A stretch of 64,000 bases of DNA from Billgrantia pellis (lineage in GTDB: Bacteria > Pseudomonadota > Gammaproteobacteria > Pseudomonadales > Halomonadaceae), in assembly GCF_008297955.1 (NCBI RefSeq), contig NZ_VTPY01000003.1:620001-684000 (forward strand), in the 5' to 3' direction. This document shows positions 15,578 through 23,658 of the stretch, piece by piece (position 1 is the stretch's first letter; each line of letters opens with the position of its first letter). The notes under the pieces are model-generated. The model was not told the DNA's origin and made no database searches. It saw nothing but the letters and a program-made list of their open reading frames with translations. Made by a program: the position numbers and the translations under genes.

Positions 15578-16531
15578 TTATTGCGGAACCTGGCCAGGTG
15601 CCTGCTTCGTTCTCATGCCGGCCCGGATGTCTGTCGCTTTCAGCAGATCGATGAAGGCGCGCAGTGCGGCGGGTACGTGGCGATGCCCGGGGTAATAGAG
15701 CATCAAGCCGGGGTATGGCGGGCTCCAGCGTTCCAGGACCGCAACGAGCTGGCCCGATGCGAGGCGATAGCTGGCCTCGATTTCGGGAACGTAGGCGATG
15801 CCGAGGCCATCGGACGCCGCTTGGACCATGAGATCGTTATCGTCGAGCGTCAGCGCGCCGGGAACGTCGATGGCGATTTCCTGCCCTCGCCGCTCGAACT
15901 CCCAGCGGTAGCGCTTACCGCTGGGCAAGCGCTGGCGTATGCAGCGGTGCTGGAGAAGATCGTCGGGAACGCAGGGCGTGCCGAATCGGCGCAAGTAATC
16001 CGGCGAGGCCACCGCCAGGAATCGTATGGCGCCGCCCAGCTTCACCGCAATCATGTCCTGGGGTACCGCCTCACCCAGCCGGACCCCGGCATCGAATCCC
16101 TGCTCGACGATATCGACGAGGCGCCCTTCGCTGACGAGATCGAGCTCCACCGCCGGATGCCGGCTCAGGAAGACAGGGACGACATGGGCCAGCAGCAGCC
16201 GGGCAGCCCCTTGGCTGGCATTGATACGCAGCAGGCCGCGGGGTTCGCCACGATCCTCGGCGAGGGTATCCAGCGTGGCATTCAAATCACTCAAGGTGGG
16301 CGTGATCCGCGCCAGAAACCGGCTGCCGGCATCGGTGAGGGAAACGCTGCGGGTAGTGCGGTGAAGCAGCCGCACGCCGACCCGCGCTTCCAGATGCCGC
16401 ATCCGGTGGCTCAACGCCGAGCGTGAAACCCCCATAATGTCGGCGGCTCGCCGAAAGCTACGCTCGGCAGCCACCACCGCGAAGGCTTCCAGGTCGGCCA
16501 GGGTCGGCTTGGTCATGCTCGGCCTGCTCAT
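15578..16531 (-). CDS. LysR-family regulator of the adjacent SDR gene
   Basis: A LysR protein of about 317 residues. The helix-turn-helix is FAVVAAERSFRRAADIMGVS then SALSHRMRHLEARVGVRLL. The effector domain carries LLRINASQGAARLLL and PALRAFIDLLK-type ending. The reading frame is open to 16600, but the start is placed at ATG 16531 (ATG 16516 is the other choice). A perfect GGTGAA/TTCACC palindrome lies immediately upstream. It diverges from an SDR gene in the arrangement typical of LysR regulators of SDR enzymes. Confidence 0.85.
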   Translation of the reverse strand: MSRPSMTKPTLADLEAFAVVAAERSFRRAADIMGVSRSALSHRMRHLEARVGVRLLHRTTRSVSLTDAGSRFLARITPTLSDLNATLDTLAEDRGEPRGLLRINASQGAARLLLAHVVPVFLSRHPAVELDLVSEGRLVDIVEQGFDAGVRLGEAVPQDMIAVKLGGAIRFLAVASPDYLRRFGTPCVPDDLLQHRCIRQRLPSGKRYRWEFERRGQEIAIDVPGALTLDDNDLMVQAASDGLGIAYVPEIEASYRLASGQLVAVLERWSPPYPGLMLYYPGHRHVPAALRAFIDLLKATDIRAGMRTKQAPGQVPQ

Positions 16532-16532
16532 T

Positions 16533-16549
16533 GGTGAATTTCTTTCACC
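16533..16549. promoter_or_regulatory. Perfect inverted repeat upstream of the LysR gene
   Basis: GGTGAA, five bases, TTCACC, directly before the likely start codon of the LysR gene and 87 bases before the SDR gene. Good candidate autoregulatory operator. Its closeness to the ATG would favour the downstream start at 16516. Confidence 0.45.
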
Positions 16550-16636
16550 GGAACATGCCATATTAGCCGACTTCTTCTTTCCAATGAAGCGCGCCACCAT
16601 GGCTTCGTCAACCCACCCGAAGGAAGGAATGAAACG

Positions 16637-17482
16637 ATGAGCAAGACATGGCTGATTACCGGTGCTTCCTCAGGCCTCGGCCGAGGGATGACGGAACGCC
16701 TGCTGGCGCGTGGCGATCGTGTGGTCGCCACGCTGCGCCGGGAAGGCGTGCTCGACGAGCTGCAGCAGGCCTATGGCGAACGCCTGCTGGTGCTGACACT
16801 CGACCTCACCGACGTACCTCGGATTCAAGAGGCGACCCGCCAAGCCTTCGCCACGATGGGGAGGATCGATGTGGTGGTATCCAATGCCGGTTATGGGCTC
16901 TTCGGTGCTGCCGAAGAATTCAGCGATGCACAGATCGAACACCAGATCGCCACTAACCTCACCGGTTCGATTCAACTGATCCGCGCGGCACTGCCCCACC
17001 TGCGCGACCAGGGCGGCGGGCGCATCGTGCAGGTCTCCTCCGAAGGCGGCCAGAAGGCCTATCCCAACTTTTCGCTCTACCACGCCACCAAGTGGGGCAT
17101 CGAAGGCTTCGTCGAATCGACGGCACGGGACGTGGCGCCGTTCGGGATCGATTTCATCCTGGTCGAGCCGGGCCCCACCGCGACCGACTTCGTCGCGGGG
17201 CTCATGCGTGGAACGCCGATGGCCGTTTATGACGCGACGCCGGCCGGTGACGTCAGGCGTGCCCTAGCAGAGGGCAGCTTCGAGATCAGGGGCGACGCCG
17301 CCAGGACGGTGGACGCCATGATCGCCGCCGCCGACGCGGCGAAGCCGCCCTTGCGGCTGGCGCTCGGCAGCACGGCCTATTCGGGCATCAAGCAAGCGCT
17401 GGAAGAGCGGCTCCACGCGCTCGAGGCACAGCGCGACGTGGCCTTCTCGGCCGATGTCGATGGTTTCGAGCCAATGTCGTGA
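16637..17482 (+). CDS. Short-chain dehydrogenase/reductase
   Basis: A classical NAD(P)-dependent SDR of 281 residues. The Rossmann motif TGASSGLGRG is at residues 9-18, NAG in VVSNAGYG, the active-site Ser in VQVSSEGG, and Y-x3-K in LYHATKWG. The post-catalytic EPGPTATDF is the usual PG motif. Substrate is not evident. GGAAGGAATGAAACG before ATG 16637 gives the ribosome site. It ends just before a GC-rich hairpin at 17498-17519. Confidence 0.9.
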   Translation: MSKTWLITGASSGLGRGMTERLLARGDRVVATLRREGVLDELQQAYGERLLVLTLDLTDVPRIQEATRQAFATMGRIDVVVSNAGYGLFGAAEEFSDAQIEHQIATNLTGSIQLIRAALPHLRDQGGGRIVQVSSEGGQKAYPNFSLYHATKWGIEGFVESTARDVAPFGIDFILVEPGPTATDFVAGLMRGTPMAVYDATPAGDVRRALAEGSFEIRGDAARTVDAMIAAADAAKPPLRLALGSTAYSGIKQALEERLHALEAQRDVAFSADVDGFEPMS

Positions 17483-17497
17483 GCCCCTTCGGGAGTC

Positions 17498-17519
17498 GCC
17501 TCGGCAAGTACGCCGAGGC
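17498..17519 (+). terminator. Stem-loop after the SDR gene
   Basis: GCCTCGGC and GCCGAGGC form a perfect eight-base stem with a six-base loop, 16 bases past the SDR stop. There is no T-run after it, so it may be a processing or weak termination hairpin. Confidence 0.5.
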
Positions 17520-17547
17520 GGCACCTTGCAGCTGCCTTGAAAACCGA

Positions 17548-17560
17548 ATGCGAATCGCAT
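17548..17560. promoter_or_regulatory. Fur-box-like palindrome upstream of the ferritin gene
   Basis: ATGCGA, one base, TCGCAT is a perfect 6-1-6 palindrome, the geometry of Fur boxes, within AATGCGAATCGCATGCGAAG. It lies about 40 bases upstream of the ferritin -35 box. Upstream placement would suit activation or relief of silencing; this is inference. Confidence 0.4.
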
Positions 17561-17598
17561 GCGAAGGCAATATCAACCAACTGAATTTAAAGGAAAAA

Positions 17599-17627
17599 TT
17601 GACCAACCCTTCGATTCGCCCTAGGAT
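17599..17627 (+). promoter_or_regulatory. Sigma-70-type promoter of the ferritin gene
   Basis: TTGACC at 17599-17604 and TAGGAT at 17622-17627 are separated by exactly 17 bases. Transcription would start near 17634, 31 bases before ATG 17665. It is the clearest housekeeping promoter I saw in the window. Confidence 0.65.
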
Positions 17628-17664
17628 GGGCCGATCACCACCCTCGGCTAATACAGGGAACCCC

Positions 17665-18132
17665 ATGAAAGGCAACCAAGACATCATCGACGCCTTGAAC
17701 GGCCTGCTGGCGGCGGAACTCGCCGCCATGGACCAGTACTTCATCCATTCCGAAATGTATGCCGACTGGGGGCTCACCAAGCTTTACGAGCGCATCGCCC
17801 ACGAGTTCGACGACGAAAAGGGCCACGCCAAGCAGTTGATCGAGCGAATCCTGTTCCTGGAAGGGAAGCCCGACATGCACACCCGCACCCCGGTGCGCGT
17901 CGGCCAGGACGTGGAGGAAATGCTCGCCAACGATCTCCAGCTCGAGTACGAGGTGGGCGACGCCCTGAAGGAAGCCATCGCCCTGTGCGAGCGTGAGCGC
18001 GACTTCCAGACCCGCAACGTGCTGCTGGAGCTGCTGGCCGATACCGAAGAGGACCATGCCTACTGGCTCGAGCAGCAGCTGCGACTGATCAAGATGCTGG
18101 GCAAACCGAACTACCTGCTCTCGCAGATGTAA
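17665..18132 (+). CDS. ftnA: FtnA-type ferritin (bacterioferritin-like without the haem Met)
   Basis: A 155-residue 24-mer iron-storage protein. Diiron ligands are present: E18, E51, H54, E94, then E128 and H131 in the ADTEEDHAYWLEQQL helix. The residue before K/H at position 52, which is the haem-ligand Met in true bacterioferritin, is Lys here (E51-K52-G53-H54). The ending (DTEEDHAYWLEQQL, YLLSQM) matches the Pseudomonas FtnA type formerly called BfrA. So it probably does not bind haem at the two-fold axis. The start ATG 17665 has ACAGGGA upstream. It is a single gene behind its own promoter. Confidence 0.85.
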   Translation: MKGNQDIIDALNGLLAAELAAMDQYFIHSEMYADWGLTKLYERIAHEFDDEKGHAKQLIERILFLEGKPDMHTRTPVRVGQDVEEMLANDLQLEYEVGDALKEAIALCERERDFQTRNVLLELLADTEEDHAYWLEQQLRLIKMLGKPNYLLSQM

Positions 18133-18201
18133 GCCCGGGGCGCCCTGGCGATAACGCCATGCTAAGCTCGAGTTCTCATTAGCTCGATAACGGAATGACG
18201 C

Positions 18202-18726
18202 ATGGACGAGATCGGACTCCGGTGGCTGTTGGGCCAGGGCGTCAGCCTGGTGGCGCTGGCCCTGTGCCTGGTCGCCTTCGCCAGCAAGCGCGACGACCGG
18301 CTGTTCGTCCTGCTGCTGTTCGCCAATGTGGCCTTCGCGGCACAGTTCGCCCTGTTCGAGAGCTGGGTGGCGGCGGGAATCTCCGCGCTGATCGTGCTGC
18401 GCATCGCCCTGGTGCGCCGCTTTCGCCGCAACCGCGCGATCATGCTCGGCATGCTGCTCGCCACCGTGGCGGTCGCCCTAGTGACCTGGAGCGGCCCGCG
18501 AGACATCCCCGCCCTGGCCGCTGGCCTGCTCGGCACCTACGGCATGTTCATGCTGAGCGGCATTCCCATGCGCCTCGCCCTGGCCGCGGCGGCGCTGTGC
18601 TGGGTCGCCAGCAACCTGCTGGCGGGCTCCATCGGCGGCACCATCGCCGAAAGCCTGATCTTCCTGACCAACGTGATCACCATGCTGCGCCTGAGGCGCG
18701 ACGCGCGGTTGCCGTGCGCGCCATGA
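18202..18726 (+). CDS. YgjV-family inner-membrane protein
   Basis: A 174-residue protein with about six closely spaced hydrophobic helices separated by short basic loops (FASKRDDRLFVLLLFANVAF; RRFRRNRAIMLGML). The layout and the paired-helix repeats match the YgjV (Imp-YgjV) family of small membrane proteins with no assigned function. It stands alone between the ferritin and the convergent IclR gene. The start ATG 18202 is preferred; there is no strong ribosome site. Confidence 0.75.
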   Translation: MDEIGLRWLLGQGVSLVALALCLVAFASKRDDRLFVLLLFANVAFAAQFALFESWVAAGISALIVLRIALVRRFRRNRAIMLGMLLATVAVALVTWSGPRDIPALAAGLLGTYGMFMLSGIPMRLALAAAALCWVASNLLAGSIGGTIAESLIFLTNVITMLRLRRDARLPCAP

Positions 18727-18739
18727 GGAGACGACAGCG

Positions 18740-19510
18740 TCATAACCGCGACAACTGCCGCGCCGTGGCGATCAACAGATCCGAAAGGTTCTGTTCCAGT
18801 TCCTCGGGCATGCTCCGCACCCGTGACATCGAGATGCTGACGGCCGCTCGAGGCCGGCTGTGCCTGTCGAGCACCGGTACCGCGATCGAGATATCGGAGA
18901 GAAAATATTCTTCTACCGAGAGGGCGTAGCCTTGGCGCTTGAATCGATCCAGGCGCTCCATGATGGCGGGCACCTCATGCACGGTATTCGGCGTGTAAGC
19001 CTTTCGCTGCGTTCCCTCGAGAATCGCCCTGGCTTCCCCTTCCTCCAACTGCGACAGCATCGCCAGACCGGGAGCCGTACAGAAAGCGGGAAGGCGCGAG
19101 CCGATGGTGATGTCGGTATCCAGCATGTTGCGACTCAGCAGGCGGGATAAATACACCACATCCGGCCCGTCCAGGATCGTCAAACTGACCGAACCTTCCG
19201 TTTCCTTGCTCAGATTCAGTAGGTAGGGCCGGACCTTGTCGACCAGGGGGTGCGCATGCAGGTAGTGCGCCGCGATATCCAGCGTACGAACGCTGGGTTC
19301 GATCAGCTGCGTTTCCTCGTTGCGCTGCAGGTAGCCTAGCTGCGTCAGGGTGTGTACGAAGCGTTGCGCCGCACTCCGGTCCATGTCGCAGCGCTCCGCC
19401 AGTTGCTTGACGCTCATTGCCGGATGCTCGGCATCGAAGACTTCGAGGATCCGAAACGCCTTCACCACGCTCTTGACCATCAGGCGGTCTACTTTTCCCT
19501 TTTCATTCAA
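18740..19510 (-). CDS. IclR-family regulator of the CoA/TRAP cluster
   Basis: An IclR-type transcription factor of about 256 residues. The N-terminal winged helix reads VVKAFRILEVFDAEHPAMSV then QLAERCDMDRSAAQRFVHTL. The effector domain follows (SLTILDGPDVVYLSRLLS; AFCTAPGLAMLSQL; YALSVEEYFLSDISIAVPVL). Start is uncertain: TTG 19510 has a strong AGGGAGGGG before it, while ATG 19480 is the first ATG close to the conserved domain. It diverges from the enoyl-CoA hydratase operon, with a palindrome in the gap, and is its likely regulator. Confidence 0.88.
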   Translation of the reverse strand: MNEKGKVDRLMVKSVVKAFRILEVFDAEHPAMSVKQLAERCDMDRSAAQRFVHTLTQLGYLQRNEETQLIEPSVRTLDIAAHYLHAHPLVDKVRPYLLNLSKETEGSVSLTILDGPDVVYLSRLLSRNMLDTDITIGSRLPAFCTAPGLAMLSQLEEGEARAILEGTQRKAYTPNTVHEVPAIMERLDRFKRQGYALSVEEYFLSDISIAVPVLDRHSRPRAAVSISMSRVRSMPEELEQNLSDLLIATARQLSRL

Positions 19511-19595
19511 ACCCTTACCCCTCCCTAGCCTGCCTTTCTCGCAAGAAAAGTCGCTTTGTGCGTTGTTTTTGGGTTTTACACTGAGCACTATTCGA

Positions 19596-19614
19596 CTACA
19601 TTGATTAAATGTAG
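19596..19614. promoter_or_regulatory. Candidate IclR operator
   Basis: CTACATT and AATGTAG are perfect seven-base arms around GATTA, in the AT-rich 157-base gap between the IclR gene and the enoyl-CoA hydratase gene. A second symmetrical patch (GATCATGATTGATC) follows at 19614-19627. IclR proteins bind such palindromes at divergent promoters. Confidence 0.5.
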
Positions 19615-19667
19615 ATCATGATTGATCGTATTGCAATCACAAAGACGTAAATAACCGAGAGACCATC

Positions 19668-20420
19668 ATGTCCGAACACATCCTCACCAACAAGCAAGGC
19701 CGCGTCGGCGTCATCACCCTCAACCGCCCCGATGTCCTCAATGCCTGGCACAGCGAGATGCGTCAGCAGCTTATCGCCGCTCTCGACACGTTCTGCAATG
19801 ACGACGCCCTTGGCGCCATCGTCCTGACTGGCGCGGGGGAGAGAGCGTTCAGTGCCGGCCAGGATCTCAACGAGACTCGCGCTTTCGACGCCGAGCGGGC
19901 CGAACGCTGGGTGGGTGAATGGGAAGCGCTTTACGGCAAGATGCGCAGCAGCCCCAAGCCCATTATCGCTGCGCTCAACGGAGTGGCGGCCGGCTCGGCT
20001 TTTCAGGTAGCTCTGCTATGCGACTTCCGGATCGCTCACGCCGATGTGCGCATGGGCCAACCCGAAATCAACTCGGGCATTGCCAGTACCACCGGCCCAT
20101 GGATCATGCGGGAACACCTGGGACTCGCCCGTACCATCGACCTGACCCTGAGCGGTCGCCTGATGAACGCTGACGAGTCGCACGCGCTGGGATTGATCAA
20201 CCGGGTGGTCGCAGCCGACCAGGTACTGCCGGAGGCGTTGGCGCTGGGAGAGGAACTGGCGGACAAGCCTCCGGTTGCGATGCGCCTGGATCGTCAGCGT
20301 TTCAAGGAGATCACCGAGCCCGGCTTCCGCGACTGCCTCGAGGCCGGCGTTCGCATCCAGAGAGAAGCCTACGCCTCGGGCGAGCCGGCACGCATGATGG
20401 AAGCCTTCCTCAAGCGCTGA
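19668..20420 (+). CDS. Enoyl-CoA hydratase/isomerase-family protein
   Basis: A crotonase-fold enzyme of 250 residues, expected to hydrate or isomerise an acyl-CoA. VITLNRPDVLNAW, the oxyanion-hole strand RAFSAGQDLNE, and the second motif AALNGVAAGSAFQVALLCDF are clear. The usual catalytic Glu pair region reads MGQPEINSGIASTTGPWI: the first Glu (E in PEINSG) is present. First gene of the operon; the acyl-CoA ligase starts 27 bases later. Context suggests it acts on the CoA ester made by that ligase from a carboxylate imported by the TRAP system. Confidence 0.88.
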   Translation: MSEHILTNKQGRVGVITLNRPDVLNAWHSEMRQQLIAALDTFCNDDALGAIVLTGAGERAFSAGQDLNETRAFDAERAERWVGEWEALYGKMRSSPKPIIAALNGVAAGSAFQVALLCDFRIAHADVRMGQPEINSGIASTTGPWIMREHLGLARTIDLTLSGRLMNADESHALGLINRVVAADQVLPEALALGEELADKPPVAMRLDRQRFKEITEPGFRDCLEAGVRIQREAYASGEPARMMEAFLKR

Positions 20421-20447
20421 AACGGCTGAAGCGAGACCTGACACACT

Positions 20448-21980
20448 ATGAAATTCAACCTCAACGATCCCAGCTTCATCCTCGCGCTACGCCATATCGC
20501 AGCGCGCGAGCCGGAACGCTTGTTCGGGAGCTTCGACCAACGCCCCCTGACGTTCGGCCAGCTCGACCGCCAGTCGGAAGCTCTCGGCGTACACCTTCGC
20601 CGTGAGCTGGGCATTCAGCCGGGCGAACGTGCCGCGGTCATGATGCGAAACGGTCCCGAGGCCATCGCCGTTGTGTTCGCTCTGGCCAAGGCCGGTATCG
20701 TCTGGGTGCCGGTCAATGCCCGTCAGCGCGGCAACGGATTGAAGTACATTCTCGAGCACTGTGCCCCCTCGGCCTTGGTCGCCGATGCCGACCTATGGCC
20801 GGTCGTCGTCGAGAGCGGAGCCGCATTCACCGGCAGGACGCTGTTGCTGGGCGGCGAAGAAGACTCGCTCTCCCAGCCCCTCGCAGGCGGGGAAAGGCTG
20901 GATGCGCCGGTGCCGGCCATGTCCGAGCTGTACGCTCTGATGTACACCTCCGGTACCACGGGCAAGCCCAAGGGGGTGTGCGTCACGCACGCGATGATGG
21001 CCTACGCCCTCAAGAGCGTCGAACTACTGTGCTCCATCGAGCCGGGCGACGTCTTCTTCCAATGGGAGCCCTTCTATCACATCGGCGGCGCCCAGATGCT
21101 CCTGCTGCCGCTGTTCTTCGACGTACGCCTCAGCCTGACCGAGCGCTTCAGCGCCAGCCGCTTCTGGGAGCAGGTCAATGCCAGCGGCGCGACTCACGTT
21201 CACTACCTAGGAGGCGTGCTGCAAATCCTGCTGAAGCAACCGCCCAGCGAGCTGGAAAGCGCCCACAACGTGCGCATCGCCTGGGGCGGAGGGTGCCCCA
21301 GCGAGATCTGGTCGACGCTGCAGGATCGTTTCGGCTTCGAGATTCGTGAATGCTACGGCATGACGGAAGCTTCCAGCCTGACCACCTTCAACGCCGAAGG
21401 AAGACCAGGGTCGGTGGGCCGAGCCGTGCCCTGGCTGGATATTGCCATTCACGACGAACAGGATCGCCCCGTCCCGGCAGGAGAGCCAGGCCAGGTGGTG
21501 GTCCGTGAGACACAGCCTGGCGTGCTGTTCGGTGGCTACTTCCGCAACGCCGAGGCCACCGAAAAGACGCTGGCAAACGGCTTGCTGCATACCGGCGACC
21601 GCGGCTGGCTCGATGCGGATGGCTTTCTCTACTTCCTCGGGCGTATCACCGATAGCGTGCGCTGTCGGGGAGAAAACGTCTCGGCCTGGGAGGTAGAGTC
21701 GGTCACCCAGCAACACCCCGATGTCGAAGAGTGCGCCATGATCGGTGTCGCCGCCGATATCGGCGAGCAGGAGATCAAGCTCTTCCTGAAGCCGAAAGCC
21801 GGCCGCGCCATTGAACTACAGGCGCTGCATCGGTGGCTGAAGGAGCGTCTGGCCTCCTACCAGTGTCCGCGCTACCTCGCCGTCGTGGAGGAGTTCGAGC
21901 GAACGCCCAGCCATCGCATCGTCAAACACAGCCTGCCCACCACCACTCACGAAGCCTGGGACAGTCAACGGCTTCACTGA
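20448..21980 (+). CDS. Acyl-CoA ligase (ANL superfamily, CaiC-like)
   Basis: A 510-residue ATP-dependent CoA ligase. The P-loop A3 motif is LMYTSGTTGKPKGV; A5 reads CYGMTEASSLTTF; A7/A8 is HTGDRGWLDADGFLYFLGRI then DSVRCRGENVSAWEVE; the catalytic Lys of A10 lies in HRIVKHSL. The domain order matches carnitine-CoA ligase-like and cyclohexanecarboxylate-type ligases; the exact acid is unknown. It is the second gene of the operon and is followed by the TRAP binding protein. Confidence 0.9.
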   Translation: MKFNLNDPSFILALRHIAAREPERLFGSFDQRPLTFGQLDRQSEALGVHLRRELGIQPGERAAVMMRNGPEAIAVVFALAKAGIVWVPVNARQRGNGLKYILEHCAPSALVADADLWPVVVESGAAFTGRTLLLGGEEDSLSQPLAGGERLDAPVPAMSELYALMYTSGTTGKPKGVCVTHAMMAYALKSVELLCSIEPGDVFFQWEPFYHIGGAQMLLLPLFFDVRLSLTERFSASRFWEQVNASGATHVHYLGGVLQILLKQPPSELESAHNVRIAWGGGCPSEIWSTLQDRFGFEIRECYGMTEASSLTTFNAEGRPGSVGRAVPWLDIAIHDEQDRPVPAGEPGQVVVRETQPGVLFGGYFRNAEATEKTLANGLLHTGDRGWLDADGFLYFLGRITDSVRCRGENVSAWEVESVTQQHPDVEECAMIGVAADIGEQEIKLFLKPKAGRAIELQALHRWLKERLASYQCPRYLAVVEEFERTPSHRIVKHSLPTTTHEAWDSQRLH

Positions 21981-22066
21981 CCGAACCAGAGGAAAACATG
22001 GACAACAACGACAAGAGAAAGGCCACGTCCTGCATCCCTACAACGAGAAAAGAGGAGAACCACTCC

Positions 22067-23047
22067 ATGGCCCATTCACTCAGCAAGACCGTTGCCATCA
22101 CCACGCTGGCCCTGGCCGTCAACGGCGTCGCCCACGCCGAGGTCTGGGATCTTCCCTCTCCGCAGCCATCGGATAACTACATCACCGAGAATGTCATCTG
22201 GTTCGCCGACCAGGTGCGCGAGGCGACCGATGGAGAGCTGGACATACGCGTCCATCCCAGCGGATCGCTGTTTCCCGGCGATCAGATCAAGCGCGCCGTC
22301 CAACGCGACCAGGCACAGATCGGCGTTCACGTGCTGTCCGCCCATCAGAACGAAAACATCCTTTACGGTATCGACTCCGTGCCTTTCCTGGCGGACTCCT
22401 TTGAAGAGTCCGCAGAGCTCTGGGAAGTGACCAAGCCGGCCCTGGACGAGTTGATGGCGGAGCAGAACATGCAACTGCTCTATCACATTCCATGGCCGCC
22501 GCAGGGCATCTTCTTCGACCGTGCGATCGACTCGCCCGAAGATGCGGAGGGGCTCAAGTTCCGGGCGTACAATACCGCTACGGCGCGCTTCGCCGAACTG
22601 ATGGGCATGACGCCCACCCTGATCGAGGAAGCCGAGCTTTCACAGGCGGCCGCCACGGGGATGGTGCAATCGCTGATCTCCTCAGGCGATCCCGTCTACA
22701 ACCACCAACTGTGGGACTACCTTCCCCACTTTTACGACGCCAAGGCTTGGCTCGTTCTCAGCCACGTCTTCGTCAACAAGGATCGTTGGGACGCGCTCGA
22801 CGAAGAAACGAAACAGGAAGTCCTCGCCATTGCGGCAGAAGCCGAGCAGCGCGGTGAGCAGCAGGCCAGGGATCTCACCGACACGCTCAAGAGCCGGCTG
22901 AGCGATAAGGGCGTTTCGATCAACCAGCCCAACGAGGAACTGCAGGCCGAATTCGAACGCATTGGCGAAGTGATGCAGAAGGAGTGGCTGGAAAAAGCCG
23001 GCGAAGAGGGCCAGCGACTGGTCGAGGAATATCGTGCGCTGCAGTGA
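22067..23047 (+). CDS. TRAP transporter substrate-binding protein (DctP family)
   Basis: The periplasmic receptor of the TRAP carrier, 326 residues. A signal peptide ends near AVNGVAHA (residues about 17-24). The mature protein shows DctP features: IWFADQVREATDGELDIRVH, GSLFPGDQIKRAVQRDQAQIG, and the conserved-Arg strand GLKFRAYNTATARFAELMG, where Arg salt-bridges the carboxylate ligand. A second in-frame ATG at 21998 adds 23 charged residues and also has a ribosome site; 22067 is preferred since the signal peptide starts there. A stable hairpin follows the gene. Confidence 0.9.
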   Translation: MAHSLSKTVAITTLALAVNGVAHAEVWDLPSPQPSDNYITENVIWFADQVREATDGELDIRVHPSGSLFPGDQIKRAVQRDQAQIGVHVLSAHQNENILYGIDSVPFLADSFEESAELWEVTKPALDELMAEQNMQLLYHIPWPPQGIFFDRAIDSPEDAEGLKFRAYNTATARFAELMGMTPTLIEEAELSQAAATGMVQSLISSGDPVYNHQLWDYLPHFYDAKAWLVLSHVFVNKDRWDALDEETKQEVLAIAAEAEQRGEQQARDLTDTLKSRLSDKGVSINQPNEELQAEFERIGEVMQKEWLEKAGEEGQRLVEEYRALQ

Positions 23048-23060
23048 CGGCACGATTCAC

Positions 23061-23084
23061 GTCCCCACTCCACGGAGTGGGGAC
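23061..23084 (+). promoter_or_regulatory. Stem-loop between the TRAP receptor and small permease genes
   Basis: GTCCCCACTCC and GGAGTGGGGAC are perfect eleven-base arms with only two bases between, so the folded form would be a ten-base stem with a CACG loop. It lies 14 bases after the receptor stop and 35 before the permease start. Such hairpins often protect the upstream mRNA and let the receptor be made in excess over the membrane subunits. Confidence 0.6.
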
Positions 23085-23118
23085 TCCGCTTGGCTGGATG
23101 TCACCAGGGGTCGCTCCC

Positions 23119-23658
23119 ATGAATACTCCCTTTTCCCGTGCCGCCAGATGGCTGGAAGCGCTCTACCGCGTCTTCGGCTACCTTGCCGCACTCTGTATCT
23201 TCATCATGCTGGTCGTGATCGTCGTCCAGGTCGTGCTGCGCTGGAGCGGCATGACCCTGCCTGGCGCTACCAACTACGCCGGCTACTTGATGGGCGCCAG
23301 CACGTTCCTTGCGGCGGCCTACACCTTTCACGAAGGTGGGCATATCCGCGTCGGCCTTTTGGTTGAGCGTCTCGGGCGCTTTCGTCCCATTGGCGAGCTG
23401 TGGTGCCTGCTGGTCGCCAGCGGCATTGCCGGCTTCATCACCTGGCATGCTTTCGATGCCACCTACTGGTCCTATCGGTTCGGCGATGTCTCGTCAGGGC
23501 AGGATGCGATGCCGCTTTGGATACCTCAGGCACTGCTCGCGCTCGGCTCCATGGCCTTCACGATTTCGATCGTCGATCAGCTCGTTCGTACGCTTGCCGC
23601 CCTGATTCGTCCCGTACGCATCAAGAGCCACGGCACCCATCCCGTGAGGAGTCTCTGA
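23119..23658 (+). CDS. TRAP transporter small permease (DctQ family)
   Basis: A 179-residue membrane protein with four hydrophobic helices (for example LAALCIFIMLVVIVVQVVLR and ALLALGSMAFTISIVDQLV). NYAGYLMGASTFLAAAY and FHEGGHIRVGLLVERL carry the family's conserved middle. It pairs with the large permease, whose ATG overlaps its TGA by one base (TGATG). The start ATG 23119 is the first after the intergenic hairpin. Confidence 0.88.
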   Translation: MNTPFSRAARWLEALYRVFGYLAALCIFIMLVVIVVQVVLRWSGMTLPGATNYAGYLMGASTFLAAAYTFHEGGHIRVGLLVERLGRFRPIGELWCLLVASGIAGFITWHAFDATYWSYRFGDVSSGQDAMPLWIPQALLALGSMAFTISIVDQLVRTLAALIRPVRIKSHGTHPVRSL

